Shown: positions 23,881-36,229 of the stretch, piece by piece
How the letters are laid out: every line of letters begins with the position of its first letter
Numbering within the stretch: position 1 is the first letter of the stretch
Assembly (NCBI GenBank): GCA_037074615.1
Contig: CM073524.1
Span: forward strand, 22,955,406-23,019,405
Length of the DNA: 64,000 nucleotides
Origin: Leucaena leucocephala
Taxonomy: Eukaryota > Streptophyta > Magnoliopsida > Fabales > Fabaceae
Direction: 5' to 3'
Position numbers and translations under genes: made by a program
The notes under the pieces: model-generated
The model's input: only the letters and a program-made list of their open reading frames with translations
What the model was told of the DNA's origin: nothing
Databases searched by the model: none

Positions 23881-25850
23881 TCTTCAAACGCAAGCATGCG
23901 GTGCTTTAAGCTTTTCCATAAAGCTGAGTACTTTGGTTGAGAAATTAATACGATGTACATATTGTGTTCGTCTTACAGTTCATCGAGAAATGACGTGGAA
24001 AGGAAAACAGAAAAAGAAGAAAAGGTGAATTGACCGAATAAAGAGAGACAATTAAGATTAAAGTCAAAATGGAAGATGGGCGACAAGCGTGAGATGAAGT
24101 CACGTGGGAGGCGCGTGAATCGGAATAGTCATAGCCCAAATGACGCGTCTGCTGAGATAAGTAAGTGATGATTACATATATTTCCAGCTTCCACAAACAC
24201 GGGCACGTGCGTGGTCCATATCTCTAATCTTAAACTCCTCAGTTGTTGCGCGAAAGGGGAGATGGATATGTACAGAAAAAGATGTAATCCTCATCCTCTG
24301 CTTATCACTTCAGTCCACAACCAACCGGTATTCAATATAGCATATTTTTTAAATTTTATTATTAAATATTTAATTAACTAATTAGATTTTGAGATTTATA
24401 AATATCTCTTTTAATATATATATATCTTTTATAAGACTCGAATTTGAGATATATAGAAATATCAACTCTATGTTGATCACAGAGTTATATCAAATCAAGT
24501 TTCTGCATATTTATGGGTGGGTTTATCAAATCAAGTTAACATATTTATTAGCTTATGGGATATATTCACCTCTGATGACCTTCAAACGCTCCCTCTCCAC
24601 TTGCCATTATCCTGGCCCTCCACCTTTAATTGATTGCATTTTATTTTCTTCATCGGACGATCCATCTTCTAATAATCTTGCAAAATTGCAACTTCATAGT
24701 CATAATCATGCTCTTATTCATCAATTATTATCTTCTACAATTATCCCATTGTCCCATTTCACATCGGTGGTTCCACTATAATGTCTATCTTTTTCTACTT
24801 GCATAAACTACTTGAGTAGCTAGAAAAGATCCAAGTGAATTCCCATTATTTACTTTCAACACAAATCTCTTAAACAACTTATGCCTTGTTGATTCTTATT
24901 CTCATTTCTCAATCCTAAGCGGAAAATAAGGGTAAACATATCGGAACCGTTGGTTAGTGGTTAACGCCTTGATGATGACCACGACGATGATGAAATTGAC
25001 AAATTTGATATAACGTAAATCTTCATCTATGTTATTTTCAGATAATCTTAGTAAAAAGTTTTTCCATTAGAGAACTACGATTACGCATCATCTATCTGCA
25101 TTTACCCAGGAAAGAAACAGGGGAGGGCAGGGTGGAGCAACAAAATCAAACAGAAGATTCTTCTGTCACTGTTGTTTATCTCTCCTCTCTGTTGACTTTA
25201 TTCAATTACAGGAGTCATCTTTTTCGCTTTTGCCGATCATTAACTGCGATCTCTTTTTCTCTTCCAATGGCCATGTTCCCACAATTCGCTCTCAATTGAT
25301 TTTGTCCAAAAGGCTTTCATATTTGGATTTCCTTCAAACTAGATAGAATGAGGCTACTGGGAAAATAAAACAGAGCCGAGAGTCGCATTTTGAAGAGTCC
25401 TTCAAGTATTGCCCTGTTCCTGGAGAAATCCAGAAATCATAAACAGGGGTTTAAGAGAGAACCTCTGAATCCAGAACCAAGAGATTGTCAAAATTTACTT
25501 TGACAAGGAATTAAGCATTTATTAGGTAACCAAAAAGGTGTTTAAGATTCAAAAGATCAGTTCACGAGAGCGACTTTGAGTGTAAGGCCTTTTTCCTTTT
25601 TCCTTTTTCTCCAATGTTGCAACTGCAGAGATCAGAGGGAGGAAAAACTTTTCACTACAATGTTGAATTGAATCCCATATTACAACACTTTGCTCCAAAA
25701 GTTTTGCCTGCTTATCATAACCTAACTTCATATGGTCCCTAGCTAACTGTTTCCTTCAACTTCTCCTTAGGAGAATGTCGTCCGAAACACTTATCAAATG
25801 ACTTTATAATAATAAGAAGAAGAAATTAATAATTAATCATTAGTTTAGAT
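23881..25850. other. Intergenic, 3' side of the LBD gene
   Basis: No gene recognised. Short frames at 24389-24781 and elsewhere have no familiar motifs. The last few hundred bases should include the 3' UTR of the minus-strand LBD gene. Confidence 0.4.
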
Positions 25851-26571
25851 TCATGTCCAGAGAGGCTCCCACAGTGCGTTAAAGCTAGTGCTGTCGTCGA
25901 AGAAGTTAAGATTGCTCTGATAAGCGTTGTTGTGAGGAGGAGTTGAAATGAAATTGTCAAAGGAATGCTGCGGCGATTCAGATTCCTGAGGAGTGAAAGA
26001 AGTCTGAGACATTTCCATGCAAATCAGAGCCACCAGATTGCCCTGCTGTAATTGCATGTTGACGAGCTCTGCTTGAGCCTTGGCAAGTTGTGCCTGAAGC
26101 TCATTCACTTGCTTCTGAAGTTGGCATATCGCACCAGCACAGCCATAAATGGGGTCTCTTATTCTTGCACTTGCCTCGTACACCATACTGCTCACCGCAT
26201 CATCTCTCTGACTCTCCGGAAGTTCCTGAAAATAAAAATCAAATCAACTCACACATATAAGCTTATATACCCATGATCACAAGTACTTCGAAGAAAAACG
26301 GAGCAAAGAAAACAGAGAAAAACAGGGGGGAAAGAGGAACCTGTAAGAACTTGATGATGTTGCTGGCGCCGAAGACGCGGTGGGCGATGGTGAACTTGGC
26401 GGGGTCGGTGGGAGGGAAATAGGGAGCCAAAACGCATTTGTCGGCACATCGACGCCGGAGAATCTTGCAAGCAGCGCAGGGGCTTGCGATGACTTGTGGG
26501 GCGGGAGCAGGGGAAGAGGAGGAATTAGTGGGGGAATGTGAAAGAGGAGTGTTTGCGTCACTGCTCTCCAT
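25851..26571 (-). CDS. LBD1: LOB-domain transcription factor, LBD1-like
   Basis: Plant-specific nuclear DNA-binding protein of the LATERAL ORGAN BOUNDARIES class I. Two exons, 26341-26571 and 25851-26225, intron 26226-26340 with GT-AG borders, about 201 residues. A Ser/Pro-rich N-terminus of about 30 residues precedes the LOB domain: zinc-finger-like C-block CAACKILRRRCADKC, the GAS block FGASNIIKFLQ | ELPESQR (the intron splits it after FLQ, a position typical of the family), PIYGCAGAI, and a leucine-zipper-like LQKQVNELQAQLAKAQAEL. The ATG at 26569-26571 gives MESSDAN, like LBD1 starts. A TATA box lies about 105 bp upstream. LBD11 is the closest alternative. All key residues are present and it looks functional. 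Confidence 0.93.
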
Positions 26572-26676
26572 CACGTTAATTTTGTGTGATCAGCTAAGAA
26601 TCTAAGATTGTTGTTGGGTTGTGTTTGGCTCTTGTGTGTGTTTGTGTATGAGGGAGTTGAGAGGCACAGAAAGGTC

Positions 26677-26682
26677 TTTATA
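26677..26682 (-). promoter_or_regulatory. TATA box of the LBD1-like gene
   Basis: CTCTATAAAGACC on the minus strand, about 105 bp upstream of the ATG at 26571, a normal plant spacing giving a 5' UTR of roughly 75 bases. Confidence 0.55.
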
Positions 26683-26842
26683 GAGAAGGAGCAGCGTCAT
26701 CACTGGGAAAAATTGTGTCAGTCAAGTATTTTTAGGGTCTTTGCCTGCGTGCGTTGCGTTTTCCCACTTCCCCTCCTTGTCTCCTTGACTGTTAAGACCC
26801 CTCTCTACACTTTGCTCTTTTGCAGCCAATACAACCCTATCA

Positions 26843-27070
26843 ATTTAATATAAAAATTTACTGATTAATTTAAATAAATTAAATAAATTAAATAAATTAA
26901 TTAATTATAACTAATATAAAAATTAGTTAATTAATTTAAATAAATTAAAAGATATATAATATAAATTTATCTTGTGAATTTATTTTTAATTATAAGTAAA
27001 TAATTTATTTAATTTTTTTAATCTATTTAAATTAATTAAATAATTTTTATATTAAATATCAAAAGAGTAT
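26843..27070. repeat. AT-rich inverted-repeat MITE
   Basis: AATATAAAAATTTACTGATT at the left mirrors AATTATTTAATTTAATTTAT-type sequence at the right (TTTTTATATTAAATATCAAA near 27040). Includes an (AAATAAATT)n-like stretch at 26872-26905. It belongs with 21831-22060 and 45955-46152. Confidence 0.45.
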
Positions 27071-27173
27071 TACGACTGAAATAGAAACTACACATATATA
27101 TTTTCTAAGTCATACTATCACTCTTCTATACATAACATTTTATTTTTATTTAATTAAAGAGGCAAACATTAAA

Positions 27174-30100
27174 CTCTGCTTATGCATGTAGCCGATCCTA
27201 AGCCCGGATAAAGGATGAGGGTTGTATTAGGCCCTGACAGTCAATGTAAAACTTGTCGAATCTTATGAACATGGATATATGAAGAAATTGTGCTAATACT
27301 AGGTCGTTGCCTGTAAGTAACGCGCTGTATGACTCGAGTACAGTAAGAAGTGAGTAAGGGGCCGCTACATTGTCGCCCAGATGTAGTGTTAAATGAGCAA
27401 GGACTACCGCTCTCTTACAGACGGAGGTGGCTAAATAAGCTAGTTCAGGAGAAAAAGATCAGATTTGGCACTTGGAATATTAAAACTATGAATGAAAAAG
27501 TGTGGGAGGTGGTGGGTGAAATGGTAAAGCGAAATATTAACATCTTGTGTCTTCAGAAAACTAAATGGGTTGGAGAAAAATCTCAGAAAATCAATGAGTT
27601 CAAATTTTGATACATAGGTAAAACAAGTATGAAGAATGATGTTGGTATCATTGTGGATAAAGAGTAGAAGACGAATGTGGTGGATGTTAAAAGGATTGAT
27701 GACAGAATTATATCTTTAAGAATAATTGTTGGAAGGGATACAATCAACGTTATTAGTGCTTATGCATCTCAAGTGGGAACAGAAGCACATCTTAAGAAAA
27801 AGTTTTGGAAAGATTTGGATGGGTTGATTCAGAGCATATCACTTATTGAGAAGATTTTTATTAGTGGGGACCTTAATGGTCATGTTGGTAAGGAGGCTGG
27901 GCCATATGTAGAGACTCATGGTGGTTTTGGTTTTGGAGAGATTAATAATGAAGGACAATCTATCCTTGAGTTTTTCTTAGCTTACAATCTTAAGATTGTC
28001 AACACGTGCTTTAAGAAGCGGGAGGAGCACTTGATCACATACAAGAGTGGGGTCCACAGGTCATAGATTGATTTCTTTTTAGTAAGGAATCATAACAGAA
28101 GACTTTATACAAATTGTAAAGTGATTCTAGGGAACGGAGTGACAATCCAGCATAAGTTAATGATCCTTGACATGGGCATTAAGTGTAGGAAGGAAAAGTG
28201 TTAACATGTTTTAAACACAAGAGTCAAGTGGTGGCAGTTAAAGGGGGAGAAGAGGAAAACTTTTAAAAGAACTATGTTAAATGAAGGGGTTTGGGAGGCA
28301 CAGAAAAATGCTAATATCATGTGGAAGAAAATGGCTAAGAATGTCTAAACGATTGCTAAAATAATTTTGGGAGAATCTAAAGATTTTGGTCGACGAGATA
28401 AGGAGACTTGGTGGTGAAATGAGGACGTACAAGAGAAAGTTAAGAACAAGAGAGACTGTTTCAAAGCTATACACTTATGTATTATGTAATAATATTGAAA
28501 ATTGGAAAACGAAAGATTGCAAGAGACAGGGAAAGGAAATCAAGGGATTTGGATCAAGTATAATGTATTAAATATGAAGAAGGCAAGGTTTTGATTACAG
28601 ATAGTGATATTAAAGAACGGTGGGAGATCTATTTTCACAAATTGTTTAATGACGAGGGAGGAGGATCGAGTTATGAGCTAGGGGATTTAACACGAGAAGT
28701 TGAACCAAATTTGGCATTTTACCGTAGGATGAATGTTGGCGAAGTTAAAGAGGCGCTTAAGAAAATAGAAAATAGTGAAGTTGTTGGACCTGACGGTATT
28801 CCTATTGAAGTTTGAAAGTGTTTAGGTGAAATGAGGGTGGTGTGGCTTATTAAACTATTCAATGTGATATTAAGTTCTAAGAAAATGTCCGATGACTAGA
28901 GAAAAAGTACTTTAGTTCCTATTTATAAAAATAAAGGGATATTCAAAATTGTGCAAATTACAGAGGGATAAAGCTTATGAGTCACACTATGAAGTTGTGG
29001 GAGAAAGTAATTGAACACAGGTTGAGATTAGAAACTGATATTATTGAGAATTAATGTGGTTTCATGCCGGGTATGTCTACAATAGAGGTGATTCATTTAT
29101 TAAGGGGGTTAATGGAAAGGTACCGGACCAAAAGAAGAGACTTGCATATAGTCTTCATTGACTTAGAAAAAGCGTATGATCGAGTGTCAAGGGAGGTGCT
29201 TTAGAAAGCTTTGGAAAAGAAAGTTATATGCATGACATATATCAAGACAATAAAAGATATGTATGAGGGGGTAACAACTACTGTAAGAATGTCAGGGGGT
29301 GAAATAAAGGATTCTTCCATAAGGATTAGTCTATATCAGGGATCATCCTTGAATCCTTATTTATTTAATCTAATAGTGGATGTTCTAACTAAGCTTATTC
29401 AAGAAGAAATCCCTAAATACATACTTTTTGCGGACGATATAGTTCTTGTAGTGGAGTCAAGAGAAGAGATTAATTTTAAACTTGAGTATGGAGAAATACT
29501 TTAAAATTGAAGGGTTTTCGTCTGAGTAAAAGTAAGACTGAATATATGCATTATAATTTTTATAAAAGGCAAGTTAGAAGCAACTTGAAGGTCAAATTAG
29601 GAGATCAAGTTATTTCAGAAATAGATAAATTCAAATATTTTGAATCAATTATACAGAAGGATGGTGAAATTTTGGAGGATGTTAATCATAGAATTCAGGT
29701 TAGGTTTAATGGAGAAAGGCTACTGGGGTTATATGTGATCGAAAAATACCAGATAAAGTAAAAGGAAAGTTTTATTGTACTGCTATAAGACCAGCAATGC
29801 TTTATGGAAGTGAATGTTGGGCTTTAAAAGGACAACAAGAGAATAAAGTTGGAATAGTTGAGATGAGGATGTTGAGATAGATGTGTGGGCATATAAGAAA
29901 AAAATAAGATTCGTAATGAACAACTACGGGGAAGAGTTAGAGTGGCACCTATTGAGGAGAAAATTGTAAAGAACCGTCTTAAATGGTTTGGACACGTATA
30001 AAAAAAACCAAGGGATGAGCCTGTGAGGAGGGTGGATCAAATAATATGGAGCCTCGTTAAAAGGAGTAGAGAAAGGCCAAAGAGAATGCTCAATAAGGTT

Positions 30101-30226
30101 ATTGAGCGGGATCTCTTGTTCAATAACCTATCCAAGGATTTAGTTTTTGATAGAGCATAATGGCGTTGTATAATCCATATAGCCGACCCCATTTAATGGG
30201 ATAATGCTTGTTGTTATTTTTGTTGT
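27174..30226 (+). mobile_element. RTE-clade LINE, full length but inactive
   Basis: Flanked by a perfect 18-bp target duplication (27156-27173 and 30227-30244, AAAGAGGCAAACATTAAA). The 5' end has the AAGCCCGGATAAAGGATGAG signature and the 3' end GCCGACCCCATTTAATGGG followed by TTGTTGTT-type sequence, both typical of plant RTE elements. An endonuclease region (27454-28070: FGTWNIKTMN, ISGDLNGHVG, SQIDFFLVRN with the Q as a stop) is followed by a reverse transcriptase region (28590-29760: ENSEVVGPDGIPIEV, FIDLEKAYDRVSREVL, ILFADDIVLVVES). Numerous stops interrupt it; see findings. Confidence 0.9.
27454..29760 (+). pseudogene. RTE LINE endonuclease-reverse transcriptase ORF, decayed
   Basis: Original product: an apurinic-type endonuclease plus reverse transcriptase acting in target-primed insertion. 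Endonuclease motifs occupy roughly 27454-28190 and RT motifs 28590-29760, with the FADD catalytic box near 29428. In-frame stops occur at expected Trp or Gln positions, for example near 27607, 27665, 28064, 28813, 28897, 29053 and 29203. Small indels also shift the frame after 28066. Confidence 0.85.
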
Positions 30227-30244
30227 AAAGAGGCAAACATTAAA

Positions 30245-33200
30245 AATAAAAGGTTATAAGGGGATAGAATCCTTCCATATATGGAGGATCTATATTAACA
30301 ACTAGCTTTTAAACATGAAATTCTGGATTTCTCATTTAGTTTTATACTCTTACTAACCAGGGAGAACCCTGCGATCTCCACGGAAATTAAGAATTGATAT
30401 GCCAAACGCGGCGTTGTTCTATTTGTTGTCTCCTTTTTTCACTTTGAAGAATGATAAGTTTCTTAGGAAGGAGTGGGGGGTGGTGGAAATTATGTAGTAT
30501 ATTTTCCCATGGGAATGGTTGGAGGATAGCTAAAATTTCAAAACTAAGTTTGTCGTATCCCTAATGAGATTGAGAAGAGGGTGAAATTAGGAAATTAAGG
30601 AATGACAGAAAACGTGTCGTTCTCAGACTCCAGCCTTCTTGGACCCAGGTCATCACGAAAAGTCAAAATTAATCTCCTATTAATTTTTAGTTAACTTCAA
30701 GACGCAGCAACTGCTAATTCGTCGCCCTAATGAACACCCTCCCGAAAACTAATCTTAATTTACGTGCAGAATAAGGGTTTAGACGTTATGGGGCTTAGAA
30801 TTAGACAATTAACAAAATCCCCTCTTGTCTGTTTTTGCTTATTTTCCTCTGCCCACGTTAACACTTATCATAATAGACAACACACGTCGTGGTAGGGAGT
30901 ACAAAGCGAAGATGAACATATTCTCTTCCTCGGAAAAATCTAATCGCTTAAACCAATTTGATACGAAGACTAAAACATCTTACCTAATTACTCTCTGATT
31001 GACAAACTCGCATGAATCTGAGATGGATCCCATGAGGCATATCCATTATCCATTTGTTTACTGTTAAAAACATTCATCCATGGACCTGGTCCACTTTAAA
31101 CTAATTATTGTCTCTCAAAACGCAATTCCTTAGGCGACAGGTGGCTCGCATCAGTTGGGAAAACGGTTTTGTTTTGGGGGGTGAGAGTTATTGGGGTGTT
31201 GTTGCTGCCACCACTGAGACAATGCTGCGTTTCTACCCTTTAAGTCTTTAACCACCACCTAATCACTCTTCAAATGTAGTTATTCGATCACAAACACATT
31301 CAACTGTCCACATGAATAAACATCGACTACTAAATCGGATTAATTACATAAATTATATGATGTTACTATACTCTTTAACTATTAAATCTTTAACCTTAAT
31401 AACTCTATTGAATATTCTCTTCAGTCTTTTTTTTTCTTTTTTCAGACAATTCTATACTATTTGATTAACTTTTTTCACTTATATATTTTATGACATTTTT
31501 TGTAATTATCCAAACTACTTATGAATATATTACTAAGACTATTTCATGTATACGTTTCTCATAAATCTTATCTTTTATTTTAATAAGAGATATTCAATAA
31601 TCCTCACCTAATATGGCCTGGAGAAGTGGGGACAAGGTTGGTGTAGAGCTGGTCAGCTCGTTGGACACACCAAGTTAAAAAGAAGAGAACTCTGCGATGC
31701 AAAGTCTTAAGCTGCCATAAACGATTGCGACCTTTCAAATCTTATTCTATTATATTATAGCATCAACGACTCGTTACTCTTCTGAAATATATATATATAT
31801 ATTACGTTAGTGTTGGGCTAGTTCTATCTTCTGATCCAGTTTTCCACGAAAATATTGGAGGTTTCAACTTTGCGGTGGAAGTAGTTAGACCTTTTTGTAA
31901 TTTGCGATAATACTTGTTAATTAAAAGGTTCAATTTCAATTGCTCTGTAGCCATCACGAAGAGTCTTAAGCGTGTGGACCTTTTTGTATTATGAAAAAGA
32001 TGAACATGCCAACTGAACTCCACTTTACGGCTTACTCCCACCATAACGAAGTCCTTCTTCTTAAATTTTTTCTTCCCACTTAAAAGCTACGTTCGTTTAG
32101 TGGTGAAGCAGTGGGGAAAAAAAGTGTAGACCCTAATAGCGACTCTGACCTCAATTCCTGCTCCACTATCCATTCTTTTATGACATCGTCGTGTTCATTG
32201 ATTCCAGCTGGATAGGCTTTACTTGCAAATATGAACATGTTAATTACTACCGCTCTGCTCACACATATATATATATTCCTCCGCTCGTACTATAAGGCAT
32301 AAGAGACGGATTTTTTTTTCAAATAAATATATAATTTTATTTTTATTTATTTATTTATTATTAGATTGACCTTATTCTTATGGAGTATAATAGGTATTAA
32401 ATAAGGGTAAAGTTAAAAAATTATTAAATTTTAAGCAAAGTTAATAAAAATTAAGATTTTTTTAAATTTGTGTAAAATATACTGGAAGTTTATTATAAAT
32501 AGAATTGGAAGAGTATAGGTACATCTTAACTAATTATCACATATAAAAAAATGTTAGTAAAATCACTTAATATGTTTTAGATTTTTTTTTTAAATTTGCA
32601 CTTATTTAAGAATGAGTATTACCTTATATTTTTTCACACCTCCTTTTTTCTCTCTCTCTATTTTCAATAGGGATAAAATTAAAAAACACTCGTTAATACT
32701 CCTATAAGTGCATTTATATTTAGGACCAAAATTTTTAGTCAAATTGAACTTATATATAGAACTAAAGTAGTACTTGTGAAATTAAGAAGAATTTAATATA
32801 GCAGAAGAAACTAATCCCCCACAAGTAGTGAACTAAAGTTAAAATTCGAGAAGTATTTATATTCAGTGCCAAACAGTACCTCTGATGATTGCTCCAATTG
32901 GAGGATACTTATAATTTAAAAAAAAAAGGACTTGTTACCATTGCAGTGAAGTGCATCACTCTCATGTGGTTTGACTTCTCCTGGTGTTTTCAGTATGGTT
33001 GCATACATAAATGATTATTACGCAACCAATTAAAGCGAAATATGGTGAAGAAATCCACAAGTGCCATTAATGAGTGTTGCATATGAAACCAGTCAAGAAT
33101 TATTAGTTGATGGGTCCCCTACACATCATGAATCAGAGAGAACTTGTCCTGCCCTGCAAGGAATGTAGAAATCAAACATGTTGAATGGTCATACTGATAT

Positions 33201-34225
33201 ATACACGATGATGATGATGACGACGACAAGTGTTATAATAAAATGTGTCCTTCTATAACTGCATTTATTAATGCTCTACCATATCAGAAGTCAGAACGGC
33301 TGGTGTGCACTTTGCAAGCTCAATAAATGCAAGTCCTATGGTCTTTGATCCCCAGGGCTAAACCGTGATCCACAGGGCACTGAGCTAGCTTAATGAAGAC
33401 CATAATAATCCAAATTCAAAGAAATTCTATATGCTTGACCAGGAATTTCGAAGCCACGGTTCCTAAGTTACTATGAGTTGTGTAGCACATATAGGGACGC
33501 GTTGATCATGACCCATATTGGGGAAGACAAGTACAAAGCTGTCAAAAATAAAATACCAAGCAATGAAAATTGCTTAAACTAATAATGGGAAAGAGTTAAA
33601 TTAGGGCTAAAAAATTCTTAATGGTCTAGAAGTTTTTGAGATTTAAGTCCACGCGGTTATGAACTTAGAGTCAGTACCGCGCTCAGGCCACTAAAAGTTA
33701 GCTCAGAGACCTAACGGAAAATATAATAATGTTAAAAATGCAGGCTCTCTGTTTTGTGCCATCTCATTTGAATATGTTGATCAAATTGCTTATTACTTTG
33801 CTACTTTAATTTTACCATGTCAACACAATTACCATTTATGAGAAAGAAGGACATCATTCTTCTTCTTCTTATTATTATCTACGGACAAATGTAAACATGC
33901 AATCAATTCATTAATTTCATAATTTTTTGAGATTTCAACTGCATTAATATTCTATAAACCTAAGTCAATATTTATAATTTTTTTTTTTTGATGCCGTTCA
34001 ATTTCATTAATTAATCCCGTTCAACGCATGGGGTAGTGACTAGTTTGCGATGAGCACTCTGCTACTATACATTCGTGAGAATACAGGGCACTCTGCTTCT
34101 ATATTCAGTAAACGAGTCTTCAGAATTTATTCTTACAGAATTATCTGGCAAGTAAATCAAATGCCAATAAAAAGCAGTTAATATTTATGGTTAAGAATTA
34201 TTTAATTTGTTTCAAAAACGGATTA
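30245..34225. other. Intergenic, no gene recognised
   Basis: About 4 kb without supported genes. Contains AT microsatellites (31787-31802, 32264-32275) and AT-rich MITE-like remnants at about 32275-32520. Short minus-strand frames at 31802-32262 have no recognisable motif. Confidence 0.4.
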
Positions 34226-34239
34226 AATATATCTAACCT

Positions 34240-34429
34240 CTTTTTTTTAGTTGCCCACCCGGTTCACCAGAGCTTTGCCCCGACTACATCCGGATCCGAC
34301 CCGCGTCGCGCACCTGGCTATGGTGGGTGAGTCTCCCAACGGGGATTTTCTGCATTCGCTAAGGCTCGAACTCGAGACCTCGCTTAAGCGATACCGAGCC
34401 ACTTACCACTCGAACTAACCCCCATTGGT
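34240..34429 (-). mobile_element. tRNA-derived SINE, family B, copy 1
   Basis: On the minus strand: A-box-like GAGTGGTAAGTGGCTCGG, B-box-like GGTCTCGAGTTCGAGCC, GGAGACTCACCCACCATAGC, ending in a poly(A) run (T-run at 34241-34248 on +). Flanked by a perfect 14-bp duplication AATATATCTAACCT at 34226-34239 and 34430-34443. Related copies are at 46837-47018 and 40033-40203. Confidence 0.85.
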
Positions 34430-34443
34430 AATATATCTAACCT

Positions 34444-36229
34444 ATTGATGATTATATTGAAAGTGTTTTCCTTTATTTCCGGTTCTATTACTGCAGATGA
34501 TGTTTAATGGCACAATAAAACCGTGGAAGGATAAACAAGAGACCATGAAAGTCATAAATTAACAATAGTCTTATTTATCAAGTTCATATTAAATAACATG
34601 AACCCCTCCTCCCTCCCTCCCTATTTTTTTTTCTTAAGCATAAATATTCTCATATTAAAAATAATCTTATTCTAGTTATAAGTTACTATAGAGTATTAAA
34701 TATGACTACATTTGTTAGTAGAGATTTAAACCTTAGTTAGTCATATTATAAAAGACTAATCCCTCCTGCTAAATTCGATCCCTTGGTAAATCTCCTACTA
34801 TTTTTTATCCACTAAAAAAAAGGCAGAATTCCAGCCTCATTTAATGAGTAATCCTGTCGCCCAATAAGAAATTTTGAGAGGAATCTGTTTCGATCAGGTT
34901 TGCTGGACAATCAGAAGAACCTAAGAAAACTAAAGTTCTTACTGGTTTTATTTGTTTCCTTGGTGTCAAGTAGCACCCTCATCGTCATAAATAACATATA
35001 GACCTCAAGCAAAACCCTAACATAAACAACAGATAGCAGAACTAGTTTGAGATTCATCATTGTATTACTTCACCGTGCCTAACTCAAAATAATTGGATTT
35101 ATAATACTAAATTTTATTAACACAAATAGGCTCAGGAAAGCCAGGTCTCCAGGGCATCAGCAATTATTGCTTGTATAAGATTGAATTCTTAAAATAGAAA
35201 AGCACCAGAGCTGATACGCTAACTTCAAGCATTCAATATTTTAAAGATGACCAAAGGCCTTATAGCCTAGTGATAAGCTCCCTCGTAAATGAAAGGAGAT
35301 CACGGGCTCAATCCCACCTCAGGCCAAGAGCGCCAACCCCTTTAATTAAAAAAAAAACTATTTGAAGACGAGCAGATAGTTGAAAGAAATATATTATTAG
35401 CTCAGCATGTAATTGTGCTGCATAAAGTCTTTGGCAGTAAACGATGCATACTGAAATGGCTTCACCAGTGATTTATATAAATATTTTGGAGCTGACGACC
35501 ATCATCCAATTTTAGTCTCGACATTTTTGAAAACTAAATAATATGAGTGGAACAAATCCAACAGACTACAAAACTTTTCTTCAAAATAACAAGTGCTTTC
35601 TTAGGAGTGAGGACACAGAATACATGACCTTTCATATTGGTTTGCTCACTGTTACTCCACAAATGAAAACATTCCATTAAAATTCATCAGCTACTCTACC
35701 AAATCTAGCAAGTCGTTCAAGCTCATAGTAATCTGCAAGAGGTCAAGTTTAAGCAGAGTCAGAACTCAATACACAAAACAAAGATGCTCAAAGATATGAG
35801 TACATGCTAAATGAAGCACAGCAATAAAAAATGACAAACATGATTGAAGACCATTCAATAGTTTATCGTAGTTTTCATTCTGAAGAAAAACGAGCTTGGA
35901 AATAGTGATAACCATGAAAACCTTGCGTACAGCTGCTCAATGGGAATATGTGACAGATTTTTTTTTCCGCAGGCACATGTCATTGTACGAAATAGAGCCA
36001 CAGCCAGAATTACAATATCATGAATGTCGTGTTCGAAATATTCTACAGCCACCCCAAGCAATAGTATTTCATAATTGATTTTATCTTAAGAAACAATAAA
36101 AGATAAGTTTTGGTAGTAAAAGAAGGCAAAATAAAAAGCCGCCAATATACAGATGAAGCAGAGATGCTTACTAGTTACTACTCTAATCAGGTCAATTGAG
36201 AGATAAAGAGACTATCTGCAAGTATGGTC
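34444..36229. other. Intergenic with a SINE; 3' side of CARB
   Basis: No gene recognised. A SINE lies at 35246-35352. The part next to 36229 probably contains the former 3' UTR of the CARB gene. Confidence 0.4.
35246..35352 (+). mobile_element. Short tRNA-derived SINE
   Basis: A-box TTATAGCCTAGTGATAAGCT, B-box ACGGGCTCAATCCCACC and a terminal A-run at 35348-35357. Target duplication is not clear. It is too divergent in the 3' part to join the other families. Confidence 0.6.

Noticed and set aside
24389..24781. 130-codon plus-strand frame
   Set aside because: AT-rich start, no recognisable domain and no splice context.
31802..32262. Two minus-strand frames of 60-80 codons
   Set aside because: No recognisable motif, AT-rich surroundings, no splice or promoter evidence.
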